Below, piece by piece: positions 8,598-19,551 of a DNA stretch of 33,333 nt. Under the pieces are notes generated by a model. It was not told where the DNA came from. It searched no databases and saw nothing but the letters and a program-made list of their open reading frames with translations. The DNA is taken from positions 1 to 33,333 of the forward strand of contig JALOAJ010000026.1 in NCBI GenBank assembly GCA_023228885.1, given 5' to 3'. Both the position numbers and the translations under genes were made by a program. The DNA comes from Bacillota bacterium. Its GTDB lineage: Bacteria > Bacillota > Clostridia > Monoglobales > Firm-18. The first letter of the stretch is position 1. Each line of letters opens with the position of its first letter.

Positions 8598-10160
8598 ATG
8601 AAAAAGGCAATGATTATTTTACTTTTCGCCACACTGGCAGGCACGTTTATAGGATGTAAGGAAAGCGCACATAATGGCAATAAACCAAAAGAGGTGGTTA
8701 ACGTTGAATTTTTGGTTTCTTCGCCGGCAGCTTCTGATGAGCAATTCATTTTAAAAGACCTGCTTCAAGAGAAGTTTGGCATTAGTGTTAAATTTTCAAT
8801 GGCGGCTCAAGGGGCGCATTTGGAAAAATTACAGCTTTTAGTGGCAGCAAACAGCCTGCCGGATTTGATGTCTCCGGTTCCTAGCGAAACGGCGCACAAA
8901 ATCGGCTCCCTTGGCGCGCTTGTTCCTTATAACGAACATCTTGACAAAATGCCCAATTATAAAAAAATGATGGAAAGTGACCCCGTATCATATGCGTCTA
9001 TGTACGCGGCAGACGGTAATATTTACATAGCGCCGCAATATAGCGAATTTTCAAATGTTCACAAGGTGTTTAGATACATTCCTACAATGCGTACAGACCT
9101 TATGGAAAGTGTTGGTTTAGAAGTTCCTGAAACGTTTGACGAGCTTTATAAAGGGCTAAAAGCAATTAAATCAAAACATCCTGAAACAGTGGGGCTTGTT
9201 AACAGAACAGGAACAGACATTTTTAAAGATTTAGGATATAGCTTCGGCACCAGACCGGATATTACATATAATTATGAACAAGAAAAGTATGTTTTCGGTC
9301 CCGAAAGTGAAAATTATAAAGCAATGATTTCTTATTTGAATAAGCTTTGGAAAGAAGGCCTTGCTGACCCGGAATTATTTACTGCATCTACCCAGCAATA
9401 TGAAGCAAAGGTTATAAACGGCCTTGGAGTATTTTTAATAGATTGGGAAGAAAACAGTAATAATTATTGGCGCACACATGATTCGCTAAATTCAGACAGC
9501 GCCTTCAGGTTAGAGCCGATTATGCCTATTATATCCGATGTGTATAAAAGGAAAATCGTTCAGCAAATGCCCGAAACAAATCTATACACCTCTATGGTTT
9601 TATCTAAAAAATCACCGGCGGTTGATAAGTTAATCCAATTTGTTGACTGGCTTTATTCTGACGAGGGTTCTATTATAGTGCAGTTTGGTGCGGAAAATGT
9701 AACGTATGCAAAGCAAGATGGCAGATACAAATTTCTTCCTAACATCATAGCGGATTACAATCCTGATGGCTCAACAGATATTCAAAAAGACTACGGCATT
9801 AAGCTGCCTCATATTATACGCCTATCAAAGGATTTGGAATATGAAGAAAGAGATGAATATACGCAAAATAGTGAAGCTATTTTAAAACAGTATATAGAAA
9901 ATCAATATAATTACCCGGTGAACAATGGGATTGAACTTTCATTTACCGAGGAGGAAACTGCAACTATCGGTAGGCTTAGAAGTGATATAAATACATGCGT
10001 TAATGAATGGTCAATAGAATTTGTTACAGGCAGCAAAAGCCTTGATAAATATGACGAGTTTCTGCAAGAAACCAAGGCAAGAGGTGTCGATGAGCTTGTT
10101 GATATATATAATGATGCGTACACACGCTTTACGGAACGTATAAACAACATGAAAAAGTAA
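8598..10160 (+). CDS. Extracellular solute-binding lipoprotein of the LplA/YtcQ type
   Basis: The product has 520 residues, the usual size of the large binding proteins that pair with LplB/YtcP. The N-terminus is a lipoprotein signal, MKKAMIILLF followed by the lipobox TFIGC with the lipidated Cys at residue 20. The body has the expected solute-binding fold features, such as NSLPDLM near the start and the terminal helices. It should sit on the outer face of the membrane and pass oligosaccharides to the two permeases. The start is ATG at 8598 because GGAGG (8586-8590) is well spaced; the ATG at 8583 would put the ribosome binding site inside the gene. The ligand is not deducible from sequence. 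Confidence 0.9.
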   Translation: MKKAMIILLFATLAGTFIGCKESAHNGNKPKEVVNVEFLVSSPAASDEQFILKDLLQEKFGISVKFSMAAQGAHLEKLQLLVAANSLPDLMSPVPSETAHKIGSLGALVPYNEHLDKMPNYKKMMESDPVSYASMYAADGNIYIAPQYSEFSNVHKVFRYIPTMRTDLMESVGLEVPETFDELYKGLKAIKSKHPETVGLVNRTGTDIFKDLGYSFGTRPDITYNYEQEKYVFGPESENYKAMISYLNKLWKEGLADPELFTASTQQYEAKVINGLGVFLIDWEENSNNYWRTHDSLNSDSAFRLEPIMPIISDVYKRKIVQQMPETNLYTSMVLSKKSPAVDKLIQFVDWLYSDEGSIIVQFGAENVTYAKQDGRYKFLPNIIADYNPDGSTDIQKDYGIKLPHIIRLSKDLEYEERDEYTQNSEAILKQYIENQYNYPVNNGIELSFTEEETATIGRLRSDINTCVNEWSIEFVTGSKSLDKYDEFLQETKARGVDELVDIYNDAYTRFTERINNMKK

Positions 10161-10191
10161 GTAGTATTAAAAATTTAGGGGAGTGAAAATA

Positions 10192-13100
10192 ATGATTAAA
10201 AAAACTGTCTCTTTGCTATTGTTAGCGGCGCTTTTGTTTACAACGAATTTCACTTGCAATATTAAAAAAAACATTTCCGCTTCAAGCTATTCCGAGTTAA
10301 ACCAATATCTTCAAAAAACCATGCACTGGACACATAGCGGTGTGTTTTCGGGCTCCGATTATTCTACACTGCAAGGACAGGTAGAGCTGAAGTTTTACGC
10401 CAAAAATGCCAACAGCGGCTCTGCCGGCTCTCCTACGGTGATTTATGTTATGAACCATGGAATGGAGAGGATTGGAACGGAAAGTGATGTTGAAATTATT
10501 AACAACTTTCTAAACGGTTCCCAAGACGAGGATTTGGGAGAGGATTTTATAGTTATTACAGCCGATTATTCCCAAGTGCAAGATGCAGTGTCGCCAGCTT
10601 TGGATTGGAACTTGCAGGCTTTACGTAATGCAATTTACAGCAACACAAACAATTCAATTTTCGCAGATACTACACTTAAAATTTCTAATCTTGAACTGTA
10701 CGTAGTGCCTGCAGGTTGCCGATTGGCACGAAACTTAACTTTTTGGGACATAAGCCAACACGGGGTAGACGGAAGCCTGGGCTATATATTACAGCAGTAC
10801 AATGACCCTACCTACCTTGTGCAACAAGCAGGAATGCCTATAGCCGACACATGGCAGGATATGAAAAAGAAAAATGGCGAACCTATGGACTTCACTCAAA
10901 AATTAGATATTGTATATCCATCACAACCAAATAAGACGGCGCCTGTATTCATGCTAAGAAATTCATCCCATATGAGAAGAATGGCAGAAGAAAATATAAG
11001 ACGCCCTCATTATTTAGGGTTTATGCTGCGTGGCTATGCCTACGTTATTTATGATTTTAATTATACACCTATTGCGCGTGCTGACCACTACGAATATACC
11101 GACCGTAGCTATAGCATGGACGGCGTTAACGGTTATAAGTCAATTAGGGCGGCGCTGCGTCTGGTAAAAGATAAGGCTTACAAATATGGATATAGCGATA
11201 AGCTAATTGGCGCATGGGGACATTCCAAGGGCTCTATGGGGCCTGCATGTTTAATAGACCCTGATAATGCAGAAAAACCGGAAAGAGACAACGTTTTAAC
11301 TTACAGTAATACTTATGGCAATGGGTCCGGCGATGCTCCAAATCAACCATGGCTAACCTACAGCGACGGCCCAAAAGTGGGGCAACCAATACCTACGGAT
11401 ATATCTGTTGCTTATATGTCTATGGGAGATGGAACAAGGTTTTATAAAAGCATTATTACAGGTGACTATGGTCCTTTCATAATTGCGTGCGGCGAAAATG
11501 ATAAGGATCATACCCAATATTGGAATGCCCAAACTCAATATTACTTGGATAAAAATTTGAATCATATGGCATTGTGGATGAAAAGCGTTGGGCACGATTT
11601 TCCTTATGGCTACGATGCAGAACTTGACATAGACAGATATCTTGCCTGCTTTGATTATTTTGAACAGCATTTAACCAGCGACATTGCTCCGAAACCTATT
11701 TACACACTACCTATAGACAAGGATGTAAATGTCTCCCGCGATAGTTCTGTGACAATTAAATTTTCGGTACCTATGAATGTACAATCTGTAAAATCCGGCA
11801 CGAACATCACAAAATCAGATGGAACTTTAGCAAACGGTTCCTGGAATGTATCTTTGCAAGATACTACCTTCACATGGATACCGGAAGGGCGGCTGTTACA
11901 AGGAGAAAAGTATGAAATATCCATTAATACAACAACAGAAAACCAACAAAATATTCCTGTAACGGAAAAGATATTAAGCGAATTTACAACTGTTAACGCA
12001 AGCCAAGTTTTGTCAATTAGAAAAGGTTATGAAAACGTTATTGCCGATTTGAAAAATGACACAGTTATGCTCGGCGACGGCGCCACTGTCGAAGCTTTGA
12101 AGGAAGCCCTATACACAGACGGTAGCTTTTTAGTGTTTGACGATGGCACAAAGCAAATGCAAGCTGATAACAACAAGCTTGTTTCGGAAGATATGGTAAT
12201 TGAAGTGACGGACGAGTTTGGCGAAATTTATAATTATTTAATTGAGATTATAGAGCGAGAACCCCTCTATCTTATTACAGGTGCGGAAACGGGCTGGGCC
12301 AATGGCTCAGGCACGAACACCAATGATATGTATGAGCGATTAATTTCATCGGTGGACGATGCCGAATGTCAAGACGGCAAAGCTTTGGAATTTACATTCA
12401 CACGTCGTTCAAACAGGAACTCTATCGGTCATTTGCAGTTTTGGTCACCCTTTAATGCAGATATGGGCAATCTTTTAGTAAGCGGCATTTATAATCGCCT
12501 TGAGCTAAGGATAAAAAGCACAGCCCCAATTAACATTAACGATGAACATGCAACAGAAACATACAGCAGCGCCGTAGTTTTAGGCAGTTATTCCGATTCA
12601 TCGAACGCATCTAACGCTACTCGCACTACCCATGGTCAACTAATAAAATTTGCAAATGGCGGCGCTGTTAGGTGCGGCGATACGTCAAATTCGTCCTCCA
12701 CTTCTGCAAACGGCGCTGTTGAGGGATTAACTCATGAGTATGATAAATGGTACACAGTGTTTGTTGATTTTGACACCTCGGAGTTAATTTCAAAAGGTGT
12801 AAGGCTAATCACCACTATTTTAGATGAAGACACCGGCGATAAATATGTATCGTCTCAGTATATCTTATCTGAAAATATGGATGCCCCGCTTTTTAACGCA
12901 ATAAAACTTGATGCTTACACCCCAAATGTTAACGAAATGGGTACTTTGGGAGACCGGTTTAGTGTTTATATTGATTATATAAAAACATACAAATGGAATC
13001 CTTTTATGCTTGAAATAATAGACCCTTTTGTTGTCAAAAACCTTGCCGTCGATTCAATTTTAGTGGAAAAAGCCATAACGGTTGGCGAGTTGCGCAGCGC

Positions 13101-15015
13101 CCTTCACTCTGATGGCGTTATAACTGTTTTTTCAAGCAAAGAAAAAACAAATGTAGTTGACGATAATGCAGCTGTAACAGCTAACATGGTATTGGAAGTT
13201 AAAGACGAGGACACTAACGAAACACATGATTATGAAATAATGATAGCTCCCGAAGTAAGTAATTTTGATATGATTGTTTCGGAAAACATAGTATTGCGAA
13301 GTAATAACTCAGCATATGGAACGCCGAACCAACTTCGAGTAAAGAGCATACCAAACGCAACGGAAAGCGTCATTCTTTTAAAATTTGATTATAATGGCGT
13401 TGACCCTTCGGATATAGATAATGTATATTTAGACCTTTATAGTATTTTTGTAGTTGGCACAGGGAGGGATAATCCAAACCGTGCAAGGCTCTACTGGACA
13501 TCAGATATAAGTTGGAATGAAGAAACGACAGCATGGTCGGCCCTTCCCGCTTCATTAACCGAGGTTGGAGACAACATCATTAACGTACCGTATTTAGATA
13601 TTGGTTCACCTGAAACGAATAAATACTATTCTTTTAATGTGACCGATGCAATCCTTGCTCACGATGCTGTAAATAGTGAAAAGGTTATAACATTTGTTCT
13701 CAGGCAAGACAGAACGCAAAATTCCAACGGTGGGCTGGAGTTTCACGCTCGCACTAATACAAATCCTCCTAAGCTGATATTTAGTAAATCCCCAAAGCCT
13801 GAAGAAATATCAGTTTTGAAACGTTATGGAATTTCCGATTCTAAGGTGGCTTTTACTTGTGTTGGATTCACGCCAAACACAGATACTTTTAAAAATATTG
13901 TTATAAATAACATATCAAACCCTGCTGATGAAACACAGATAGATGCAGTTGCCAGTTATAACGGTGATACTGTTACAGTAGCGATGAACGGGTTAAAAGG
14001 AGCCGGCGTTTATGAAATTGATATGTCGGAGGTGTTTTCAACAACCGGAAGTCCCCTGCCAAGCATTATATTTACAACTAATTCTACCCTAACTTATACG
14101 GTGGATTTTAGCAAAGATTTAACCGACACCGTTACCGCTGTGCCATTGTTTAAATATGGCAGTGAAAAGTTTCTTATTAAAAATAAACCTGAAATGGTTA
14201 TTGGAAAATATCAAAACAAAAGGCTTAGCGGTATAGAAACAAAAATTGTGAACACGCCTATCTGGTTCTATGACGATGCCAACTACGACTCTATCCCTAC
14301 CCTTTCCGCTTCGGGCTGGAGCACAATTAGCGGCAACATGGAACTTGTTGATGCACCAGATGGAATTCCCGGCGAACCAAATAATTCCAATCGAGGCTAT
14401 AGACCGAAAATGACTGGTAATTACACTATGAACACCCTTGAACCTGTTGACGTTAGCAAAGCAAATTCTTATGTTGAAGGGTGGTTTTACGATGATGACC
14501 CTACAGTGCCAAGAAACGGTGGTCTTTGGGTTCGCACTATAGATGATAATATTCAAATTCATATAACGCTGAGAGATTCTGCCAGTGCAATAAGTATTCA
14601 TGTGGGCAATAGCAGAGTTGCAACAGTTCCCCGCACTAAGGGATGGAATAAGTTTGCTTTTGACTTTACATCCGGCAACGGGTTTAGGGCTCTTGTTAAC
14701 GGTGAGCAAATTTATCCTACGAGTGGGCTTGACGAAAACTATACGGGCATTAACCGATTTCAAATAGGCGTTAACGGCTGGTCCAATGAGCGGCTAATAT
14801 TTGATAGAATAATGGCAAGCACAGAATTGCCCCTTGATTATCAATATAACCCGACAAACCCGAATGCAGTTATTCCTACGGGAGCTTTTGCCGACAATAT
14901 TGCTATTGAAAACGTAGGCGAATTTGAAAATGTTCGGTTATTTATGTGGGATTCTCTATCTGATATGAAACCATTTAGTGGTGTTTTTAACTATCAAGTA
15001 AACGGCGAAAATTAA
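10192..15015 (+). CDS. Giant secreted alpha/beta-hydrolase (probable carbohydrate esterase) with DNRLRE and Ig-like domains
   Basis: The product has 1607 residues with an N-terminal secretion signal. Residues of about 60-500 form an alpha/beta-hydrolase: nucleophile elbow GHSKGS with S345, probable acid D437 or D439 in CGENDKD, and H468 in VGHDFPYG. It is followed by a Big_5/SbsA-type Ig domain (500-603), a small repeat (604-690), a jelly-roll-like region (692-942), a second copy of the small repeat (943-1021), a DNRLRE domain (1027-1200), another beta domain, a LamG-like domain (1307-1547) and a C-terminal module with RLFMWDSLSDMKP. An esterase that removes acyl groups from an extracellular polysaccharide is the most likely role; this is inferred from fold and context. 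The ATG at 10192 has AGGGGAG 8 bases before it. No sorting signal is present, so retention may depend on its binding domains. Confidence 0.8.
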   Translation: MIKKTVSLLLLAALLFTTNFTCNIKKNISASSYSELNQYLQKTMHWTHSGVFSGSDYSTLQGQVELKFYAKNANSGSAGSPTVIYVMNHGMERIGTESDVEIINNFLNGSQDEDLGEDFIVITADYSQVQDAVSPALDWNLQALRNAIYSNTNNSIFADTTLKISNLELYVVPAGCRLARNLTFWDISQHGVDGSLGYILQQYNDPTYLVQQAGMPIADTWQDMKKKNGEPMDFTQKLDIVYPSQPNKTAPVFMLRNSSHMRRMAEENIRRPHYLGFMLRGYAYVIYDFNYTPIARADHYEYTDRSYSMDGVNGYKSIRAALRLVKDKAYKYGYSDKLIGAWGHSKGSMGPACLIDPDNAEKPERDNVLTYSNTYGNGSGDAPNQPWLTYSDGPKVGQPIPTDISVAYMSMGDGTRFYKSIITGDYGPFIIACGENDKDHTQYWNAQTQYYLDKNLNHMALWMKSVGHDFPYGYDAELDIDRYLACFDYFEQHLTSDIAPKPIYTLPIDKDVNVSRDSSVTIKFSVPMNVQSVKSGTNITKSDGTLANGSWNVSLQDTTFTWIPEGRLLQGEKYEISINTTTENQQNIPVTEKILSEFTTVNASQVLSIRKGYENVIADLKNDTVMLGDGATVEALKEALYTDGSFLVFDDGTKQMQADNNKLVSEDMVIEVTDEFGEIYNYLIEIIEREPLYLITGAETGWANGSGTNTNDMYERLISSVDDAECQDGKALEFTFTRRSNRNSIGHLQFWSPFNADMGNLLVSGIYNRLELRIKSTAPININDEHATETYSSAVVLGSYSDSSNASNATRTTHGQLIKFANGGAVRCGDTSNSSSTSANGAVEGLTHEYDKWYTVFVDFDTSELISKGVRLITTILDEDTGDKYVSSQYILSENMDAPLFNAIKLDAYTPNVNEMGTLGDRFSVYIDYIKTYKWNPFMLEIIDPFVVKNLAVDSILVEKAITVGELRSALHSDGVITVFSSKEKTNVVDDNAAVTANMVLEVKDEDTNETHDYEIMIAPEVSNFDMIVSENIVLRSNNSAYGTPNQLRVKSIPNATESVILLKFDYNGVDPSDIDNVYLDLYSIFVVGTGRDNPNRARLYWTSDISWNEETTAWSALPASLTEVGDNIINVPYLDIGSPETNKYYSFNVTDAILAHDAVNSEKVITFVLRQDRTQNSNGGLEFHARTNTNPPKLIFSKSPKPEEISVLKRYGISDSKVAFTCVGFTPNTDTFKNIVINNISNPADETQIDAVASYNGDTVTVAMNGLKGAGVYEIDMSEVFSTTGSPLPSIIFTTNSTLTYTVDFSKDLTDTVTAVPLFKYGSEKFLIKNKPEMVIGKYQNKRLSGIETKIVNTPIWFYDDANYDSIPTLSASGWSTISGNMELVDAPDGIPGEPNNSNRGYRPKMTGNYTMNTLEPVDVSKANSYVEGWFYDDDPTVPRNGGLWVRTIDDNIQIHITLRDSASAISIHVGNSRVATVPRTKGWNKFAFDFTSGNGFRALVNGEQIYPTSGLDENYTGINRFQIGVNGWSNERLIFDRIMASTELPLDYQYNPTNPNAVIPTGAFADNIAIENVGEFENVRLFMWDSLSDMKPFSGVFNYQVNGEN

Positions 15016-15048
15016 AATAAATATACTTATAAAGGAGTGGAAGCTTAG

Positions 15049-18000
15049 ATGAAACGTTTTTTAGCAAGTTTTTTAGTGGGCTGTCTTACCCTTGGTATGT
15101 TAGCGGCAACGCTCCCCCTTGCGGCTGCAAATGCAGATGTTGACGTAACCGTATTGGAAAATCTGGTGCTACAGAGCAATAATGCGGCATATACTCCCAG
15201 CACTTCCCTTCGTGTAAAGTGCCAGCAAAACGCCACGGAGCGCGTTATTTTGCTAAAGTTTGATTACAGCAGTGTCGACCTTTCTAAAATAGGGGAAGTA
15301 CAGCTGAACCTTTACAGCATTTTTGCCGGCGGCGCCGGTCAGGAAAACCCCGGTCGTGCAAGGCTATATTGGACTACGACCATCAGTTGGAATGAAAATA
15401 CCACAGCGTTTTCCGCACTACCAACAGAGCTAAACGAAATTGGAGATAACCTTATCGAAATACCTAAAGTAGAAAATGAAAATTCTCCTGCCACAAATAA
15501 ATACTATGTTTTTGATGTAACGAGAGCAATTTTTGCCCATAATAATTTAAACATCGGAAGCAACCAAATCACACTTGTTATCCGACAAGACCTTATGACA
15601 AATTCCAACGGTGGAATGGACTTTGCCTCTCGAACTCACACAAGCGGAAATGCTCCGAAGCTTACCTTTATTGAAGGAGATTACACTCATACGGAAGATA
15701 CGGTTCTTATTGCTAAAGAAGATACCACGTTACAAAGTAATAATAGTGCATACAGCCCCAACACTATGCTTCGTGTAAAACATCAGCAAGGCGCAACGGA
15801 ACGCGTGATTCTTCTAAAATTTGATTATAATGATGTTAATATTTCTGAAATGGGCGATATATATTTAAGCGTATATAACATACATACTGCCGGGGCGGTT
15901 GGAGGAGGGAGCCCTAATCTTGCACGGCTATATTGGACAACGGATATTAGTTGGAATGAATCTACCACAGCATTTTCCGCATTGCCCCATGAATTGACTG
16001 AAATAGGTAATAATGCGGTTAATATCCCCACCACATCCCCAAGCACAAACCAATATTATAATTTTGATGTAACAGGCGCAATTATAGACAATGCCGACTT
16101 AGGGAATATGGAAATTACATTTGTACTGCGACAGGATACACATAATCTTTCCAGCGGCGGTATGGACTTTGCCTCTCGTGAGGCCGGGGCTGACACCGCT
16201 CCTAAACTGACGTTTCACCCCGGGGAAGGAGCCATTGCGCCCGACCCACATATTGAAAACGGTGAAACGGTAGCGGCAAGCGAGGCGGCACAGCTACGCT
16301 ACGGAACAAACAGTTCTTCTAATTACCACGAAAATGAAACCATTCGTTTGTCAAACAATGAAAACATAGATGAAATGTTTAAAGCGGTTATGAAATTTGA
16401 TTTATCAAAATACAGCGCTGAAGAAATAGCGGGAGCCGGTATTCGTCTTTTTGTTACAGAGGCTGACCGGTACTTTAATACAATGCTGGAATTAACAAAA
16501 ATAAATGAAGCTGACTGGACAGAGGCTGATGTTACAGGAGCAACACCCCTCTCAAAAGAGGGTTATGAAACAGATTATATTGTTGACTCTAAAAAAGACG
16601 TGGGATACTGGTTGGATATAGATGCAACGACTCTTGTAAAAAGCAGTGCAGGTAGCATACTTGCAGTTATGGCAGAGCAGGTTGGGGATTTCGGAGGCGG
16701 GCTTAGCTTCGCAACAAAACACCTAAAAGGGATGGGAAGGGTAACACCGCATATTGTTATACGAAAAACCCTTTCGGGAACTAAAAACCCCGCTTATACG
16801 AGGGTTGCAGACGGGGATATATTTGCAAGATACGACACAGACGCATCAGAAAACATGAACAATGTATCTACCGAATCCCTGAAGAAAGACCTTGTAGTTA
16901 AATATTCTTCATCTTCTGACAGAAAAGCCTTTGTAAAGTTCGACCTTAGCGGTGCGAATGTGGATTTTGAAAATATAGTGGCAGAGCTTCAATTATATCA
17001 AATGGAAAAATCAGGAACAGGTGTAGAAAATAGTACTATAGGCATTTACTATTGTCCCGATAGTAACTGGGAGGAAAGTGTTTTAAACGGCGAAAATTCC
17101 TTGGGTATGGTTCAAAAAGCATTAAAAAGCGAAAATTTAGTTACCACAGTTGTGTTTGAATCAAGCGTTGGCAATTCAGGGTATAAAAAGGTTGACATTA
17201 CTGATTTTGTGCGAAAAAAGGTTAATGAACATTACACCCAAAACATTACATTTATGCTTGTTCAAACAGAGCCGGCAATACATAACAACGGTGGTATAGC
17301 CTTTACATCAAAGGAAAGCAGTTCTGATCGGGGGGCAAAATTGGTTATTTCGCAAGACATTCCTGAAGGATATATAGCCGCCCCTGTTTTAGAGGACGGA
17401 TATGTTCGTTACGGCTCTTATTCGGGAACGAATTACAGCATAGCAAACAACCTTGAAGTAAGAAATACAGCTGAAGCTGATAGCCGCCGTGAGACATATT
17501 TAAAGGTTGGCATAACAGATATTCCTGATAATTACGATGGAAATATAAACCTTTTAATTCGTGTAAGCGATATATTAGGCACTGATTTTACAGGTCAGGT
17601 TTATGCAAGCTATGATGCTGAATGGACGGAGAATTTTCTAAACGGAAACTTTGTAAGCGGTTCTCTTTTAACAAATAATATGGATTTTATTACATCATTT
17701 ACCATAAGAAACGTAAAAATGGAGGAATATGTTGCCATTAATGTTTCAGACTATGTGAAAAATGTTATAGAATTTAATTGGGACAATTCTATAAAGAATA
17801 TCACATTTAAAATCGTCGGCGCAAATGAAGGCGAAGGTGTTACCTTTTATGCAAGAGAGAGTGGTTTTTATCCTATGCTGGCGTTGGATAACCCTCAGCG
17901 TTCTATTAATATAGCAAATTACACTGAAACAAATGTGGGCAATGATACAAAAGTGTCTATGTGGTTAGCCCTTGATGATAGCGGTGCAAGCCTTGAAGGT

Positions 18001-19533
18001 TTTGTACCAAGCAGAGGTCAGAAAGCTTCTGTAACTGTGGCGGCATATAACGAAGGTAGGTTATTAAAAATATTGACGGATAGCCTTTCTCTTAGCAAAG
18101 AATATACAAATCACATCGTTACCCTTGAAAGCGTGTATGGAGCAGATGTAAAGCTTTTTGTTTGGGACAGTTTAGCTAATATAGTTCCCCTCAAAACGCA
18201 AAGCGCTATTATTGATGTTGCGGAAGATTTACAGCAAGATTATTACGACGGAGAGCCTGTCGGAAGTTATGAAGTAACCCTCAACTCTGATTTAGTAGGT
18301 GATAGTTATGATTATATAGGGGAAGACAGAGAAAAGTTAGTTGTTTTAGCGGTTATGGGTAATCAAAGAACACCCACATATAGCGGTATGTGGCGAATGT
18401 GGAGCAATAATATTGCTGATTATAACCCTGCAACAACAAATGAGGAAGGCAAAAGAAATATCCCATCACCAAACTACCCGTCAATTGGGCTTTATGATGC
18501 TTCCGACCCGGATTATGTGGAATACCAAATGCAGCTTTTAAAAATGACAGGTGTTGATGTTGTAAGCGTTTATTTTACTCCCATATCCGAAGACGCATGG
18601 AAAGAGACAACAATACGGAACATAACAGTTCCTTTGCTTCAGAAATACGGTATTAAGGCCTTCCCACGGGCAAGTGTGGATAGCTCTGCATATGGAACAA
18701 AAAGCGAAAGTGTTTTGCAAAAAATTTATCAGGATTTAAATATATACATGGACATTTTTGGTGAAAGTTTGCTGAAAATAGATAATAAGCCTGTATTTAG
18801 CTTTTTTCATTCCTACCTTTCGAAAAGTGAATTGGATGAATGGATTGCATCTTGCGACGAAGAACCTTTTGTGTTAAAATGGCAATGGAAACCAAGCAAC
18901 ATTCCGGAAGAGTGGTATAACGGAATGTTCTCATGGGTAAATTTGAATGGAATAGACGCCACGCAAAACTCTCTTGCAACTAATTATTATTCTGTTTCTG
19001 CTACTAAATCCAATTATATTGATACGATATTAAGTTCTAAGGCAACGGTTCAAAACCGTTTAGGTTATTACTACGCCGACGGCGTTGCGCCTGCATTTGA
19101 CGATACTTATGTAAACGGTTGGGGAGATGGTTCTTCAACATATATTTCTGAAGCGGGAACAAATGGTGAAATTTACAAATACAAGTGGGCGCACGCTGTG
19201 GAAAATCAATTCCCCATGGTAATGATTCCTACGTGGGATGACTGGTGTGAAGGCACGACTATTCAACCATCACTGGAATATGGCAACAAGTACCTTGAAA
19301 TCACAAGACATTATGCCGCCAAATATAAGGGCGCAGAAGAAAACACGGCAAACTTTAACGTGCCGGATTGGATATATAAAATTAGAAAATCAACAACAAA
19401 TACAAAAATTTTGTACGACATGGAAATTGCCTCAGCTGCTATCGCAAGGGGCGATTTTATTGCCGCACAGGCATTGGTGGAGCCTCATGCATTTGAACTT
19501 CGCATTCCGAACGTTACAACATTATTCCAATAG
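15049..19533 (+). CDS. Secreted GH99/GH71-like protein with five N-terminal DNRLRE-type domains
   Basis: The product has 1494 residues and a classical signal peptide (MKRFLASFLVGCLTLGM...). Five successive DNRLRE/CBM96-like domains cover about 28-210, 215-395, 403-575, 581-772 and 778-955. The first two are close copies of each other and of the domain in the preceding gene. An Ig-like module ending in KLFVWDSLANIVP (955-1060) follows. The TIM-barrel region is about 1095-1430, with YPSIGLYDASDPDYVEYQ, APAFDD (D1351, D1352) and TWDDWCEGTT (D1397, D1398, E1401). A helical tail of about 60 residues closes it. GH99 enzymes cut inside alpha-mannans through an ExxE pair; here the aligned pair would be D1398/E1401. 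The enzyme is probably endo-acting on a polysaccharide outside the cell. The ribosome binding site AAAGGAG (15031-15037) is somewhat far from the ATG. Confidence 0.8.
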   Translation: MKRFLASFLVGCLTLGMLAATLPLAAANADVDVTVLENLVLQSNNAAYTPSTSLRVKCQQNATERVILLKFDYSSVDLSKIGEVQLNLYSIFAGGAGQENPGRARLYWTTTISWNENTTAFSALPTELNEIGDNLIEIPKVENENSPATNKYYVFDVTRAIFAHNNLNIGSNQITLVIRQDLMTNSNGGMDFASRTHTSGNAPKLTFIEGDYTHTEDTVLIAKEDTTLQSNNSAYSPNTMLRVKHQQGATERVILLKFDYNDVNISEMGDIYLSVYNIHTAGAVGGGSPNLARLYWTTDISWNESTTAFSALPHELTEIGNNAVNIPTTSPSTNQYYNFDVTGAIIDNADLGNMEITFVLRQDTHNLSSGGMDFASREAGADTAPKLTFHPGEGAIAPDPHIENGETVAASEAAQLRYGTNSSSNYHENETIRLSNNENIDEMFKAVMKFDLSKYSAEEIAGAGIRLFVTEADRYFNTMLELTKINEADWTEADVTGATPLSKEGYETDYIVDSKKDVGYWLDIDATTLVKSSAGSILAVMAEQVGDFGGGLSFATKHLKGMGRVTPHIVIRKTLSGTKNPAYTRVADGDIFARYDTDASENMNNVSTESLKKDLVVKYSSSSDRKAFVKFDLSGANVDFENIVAELQLYQMEKSGTGVENSTIGIYYCPDSNWEESVLNGENSLGMVQKALKSENLVTTVVFESSVGNSGYKKVDITDFVRKKVNEHYTQNITFMLVQTEPAIHNNGGIAFTSKESSSDRGAKLVISQDIPEGYIAAPVLEDGYVRYGSYSGTNYSIANNLEVRNTAEADSRRETYLKVGITDIPDNYDGNINLLIRVSDILGTDFTGQVYASYDAEWTENFLNGNFVSGSLLTNNMDFITSFTIRNVKMEEYVAINVSDYVKNVIEFNWDNSIKNITFKIVGANEGEGVTFYARESGFYPMLALDNPQRSINIANYTETNVGNDTKVSMWLALDDSGASLEGFVPSRGQKASVTVAAYNEGRLLKILTDSLSLSKEYTNHIVTLESVYGADVKLFVWDSLANIVPLKTQSAIIDVAEDLQQDYYDGEPVGSYEVTLNSDLVGDSYDYIGEDREKLVVLAVMGNQRTPTYSGMWRMWSNNIADYNPATTNEEGKRNIPSPNYPSIGLYDASDPDYVEYQMQLLKMTGVDVVSVYFTPISEDAWKETTIRNITVPLLQKYGIKAFPRASVDSSAYGTKSESVLQKIYQDLNIYMDIFGESLLKIDNKPVFSFFHSYLSKSELDEWIASCDEEPFVLKWQWKPSNIPEEWYNGMFSWVNLNGIDATQNSLATNYYSVSATKSNYIDTILSSKATVQNRLGYYYADGVAPAFDDTYVNGWGDGSSTYISEAGTNGEIYKYKWAHAVENQFPMVMIPTWDDWCEGTTIQPSLEYGNKYLEITRHYAAKYKGAEENTANFNVPDWIYKIRKSTTNTKILYDMEIASAAIARGDFIAAQALVEPHAFELRIPNVTTLFQ
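15153..16240 (+). repeat. Tandem duplicated DNRLRE domain coding segment
   Basis: Two successive segments of about 550 bp encode closely matching domains. Shared stretches include LQSNNxAYxPxTxLRVKxQQ, ATERVILLKFDY, ARLYWTT and TTAFSALP. A third related copy lies in the previous gene at about 13270-13790. Nucleotide identity is moderate, so the duplication is not recent. Boundaries are approximate. Confidence 0.6.
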
Positions 19534-19551
19534 GGGATAGGAGATGTGGTT

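Noticed and set aside
14119..14763. Minus-strand ORF of 214 codons
   Set aside because: It lies wholly inside the esterase-like gene, whose frame has clear domain structure here; the antisense product has no recognisable feature.
15153..16240. Repeated DNA considered as a CRISPR-like or satellite array
   Set aside because: The units are about 550 bp, in frame, and diverged at the DNA level; they are protein domain duplications.
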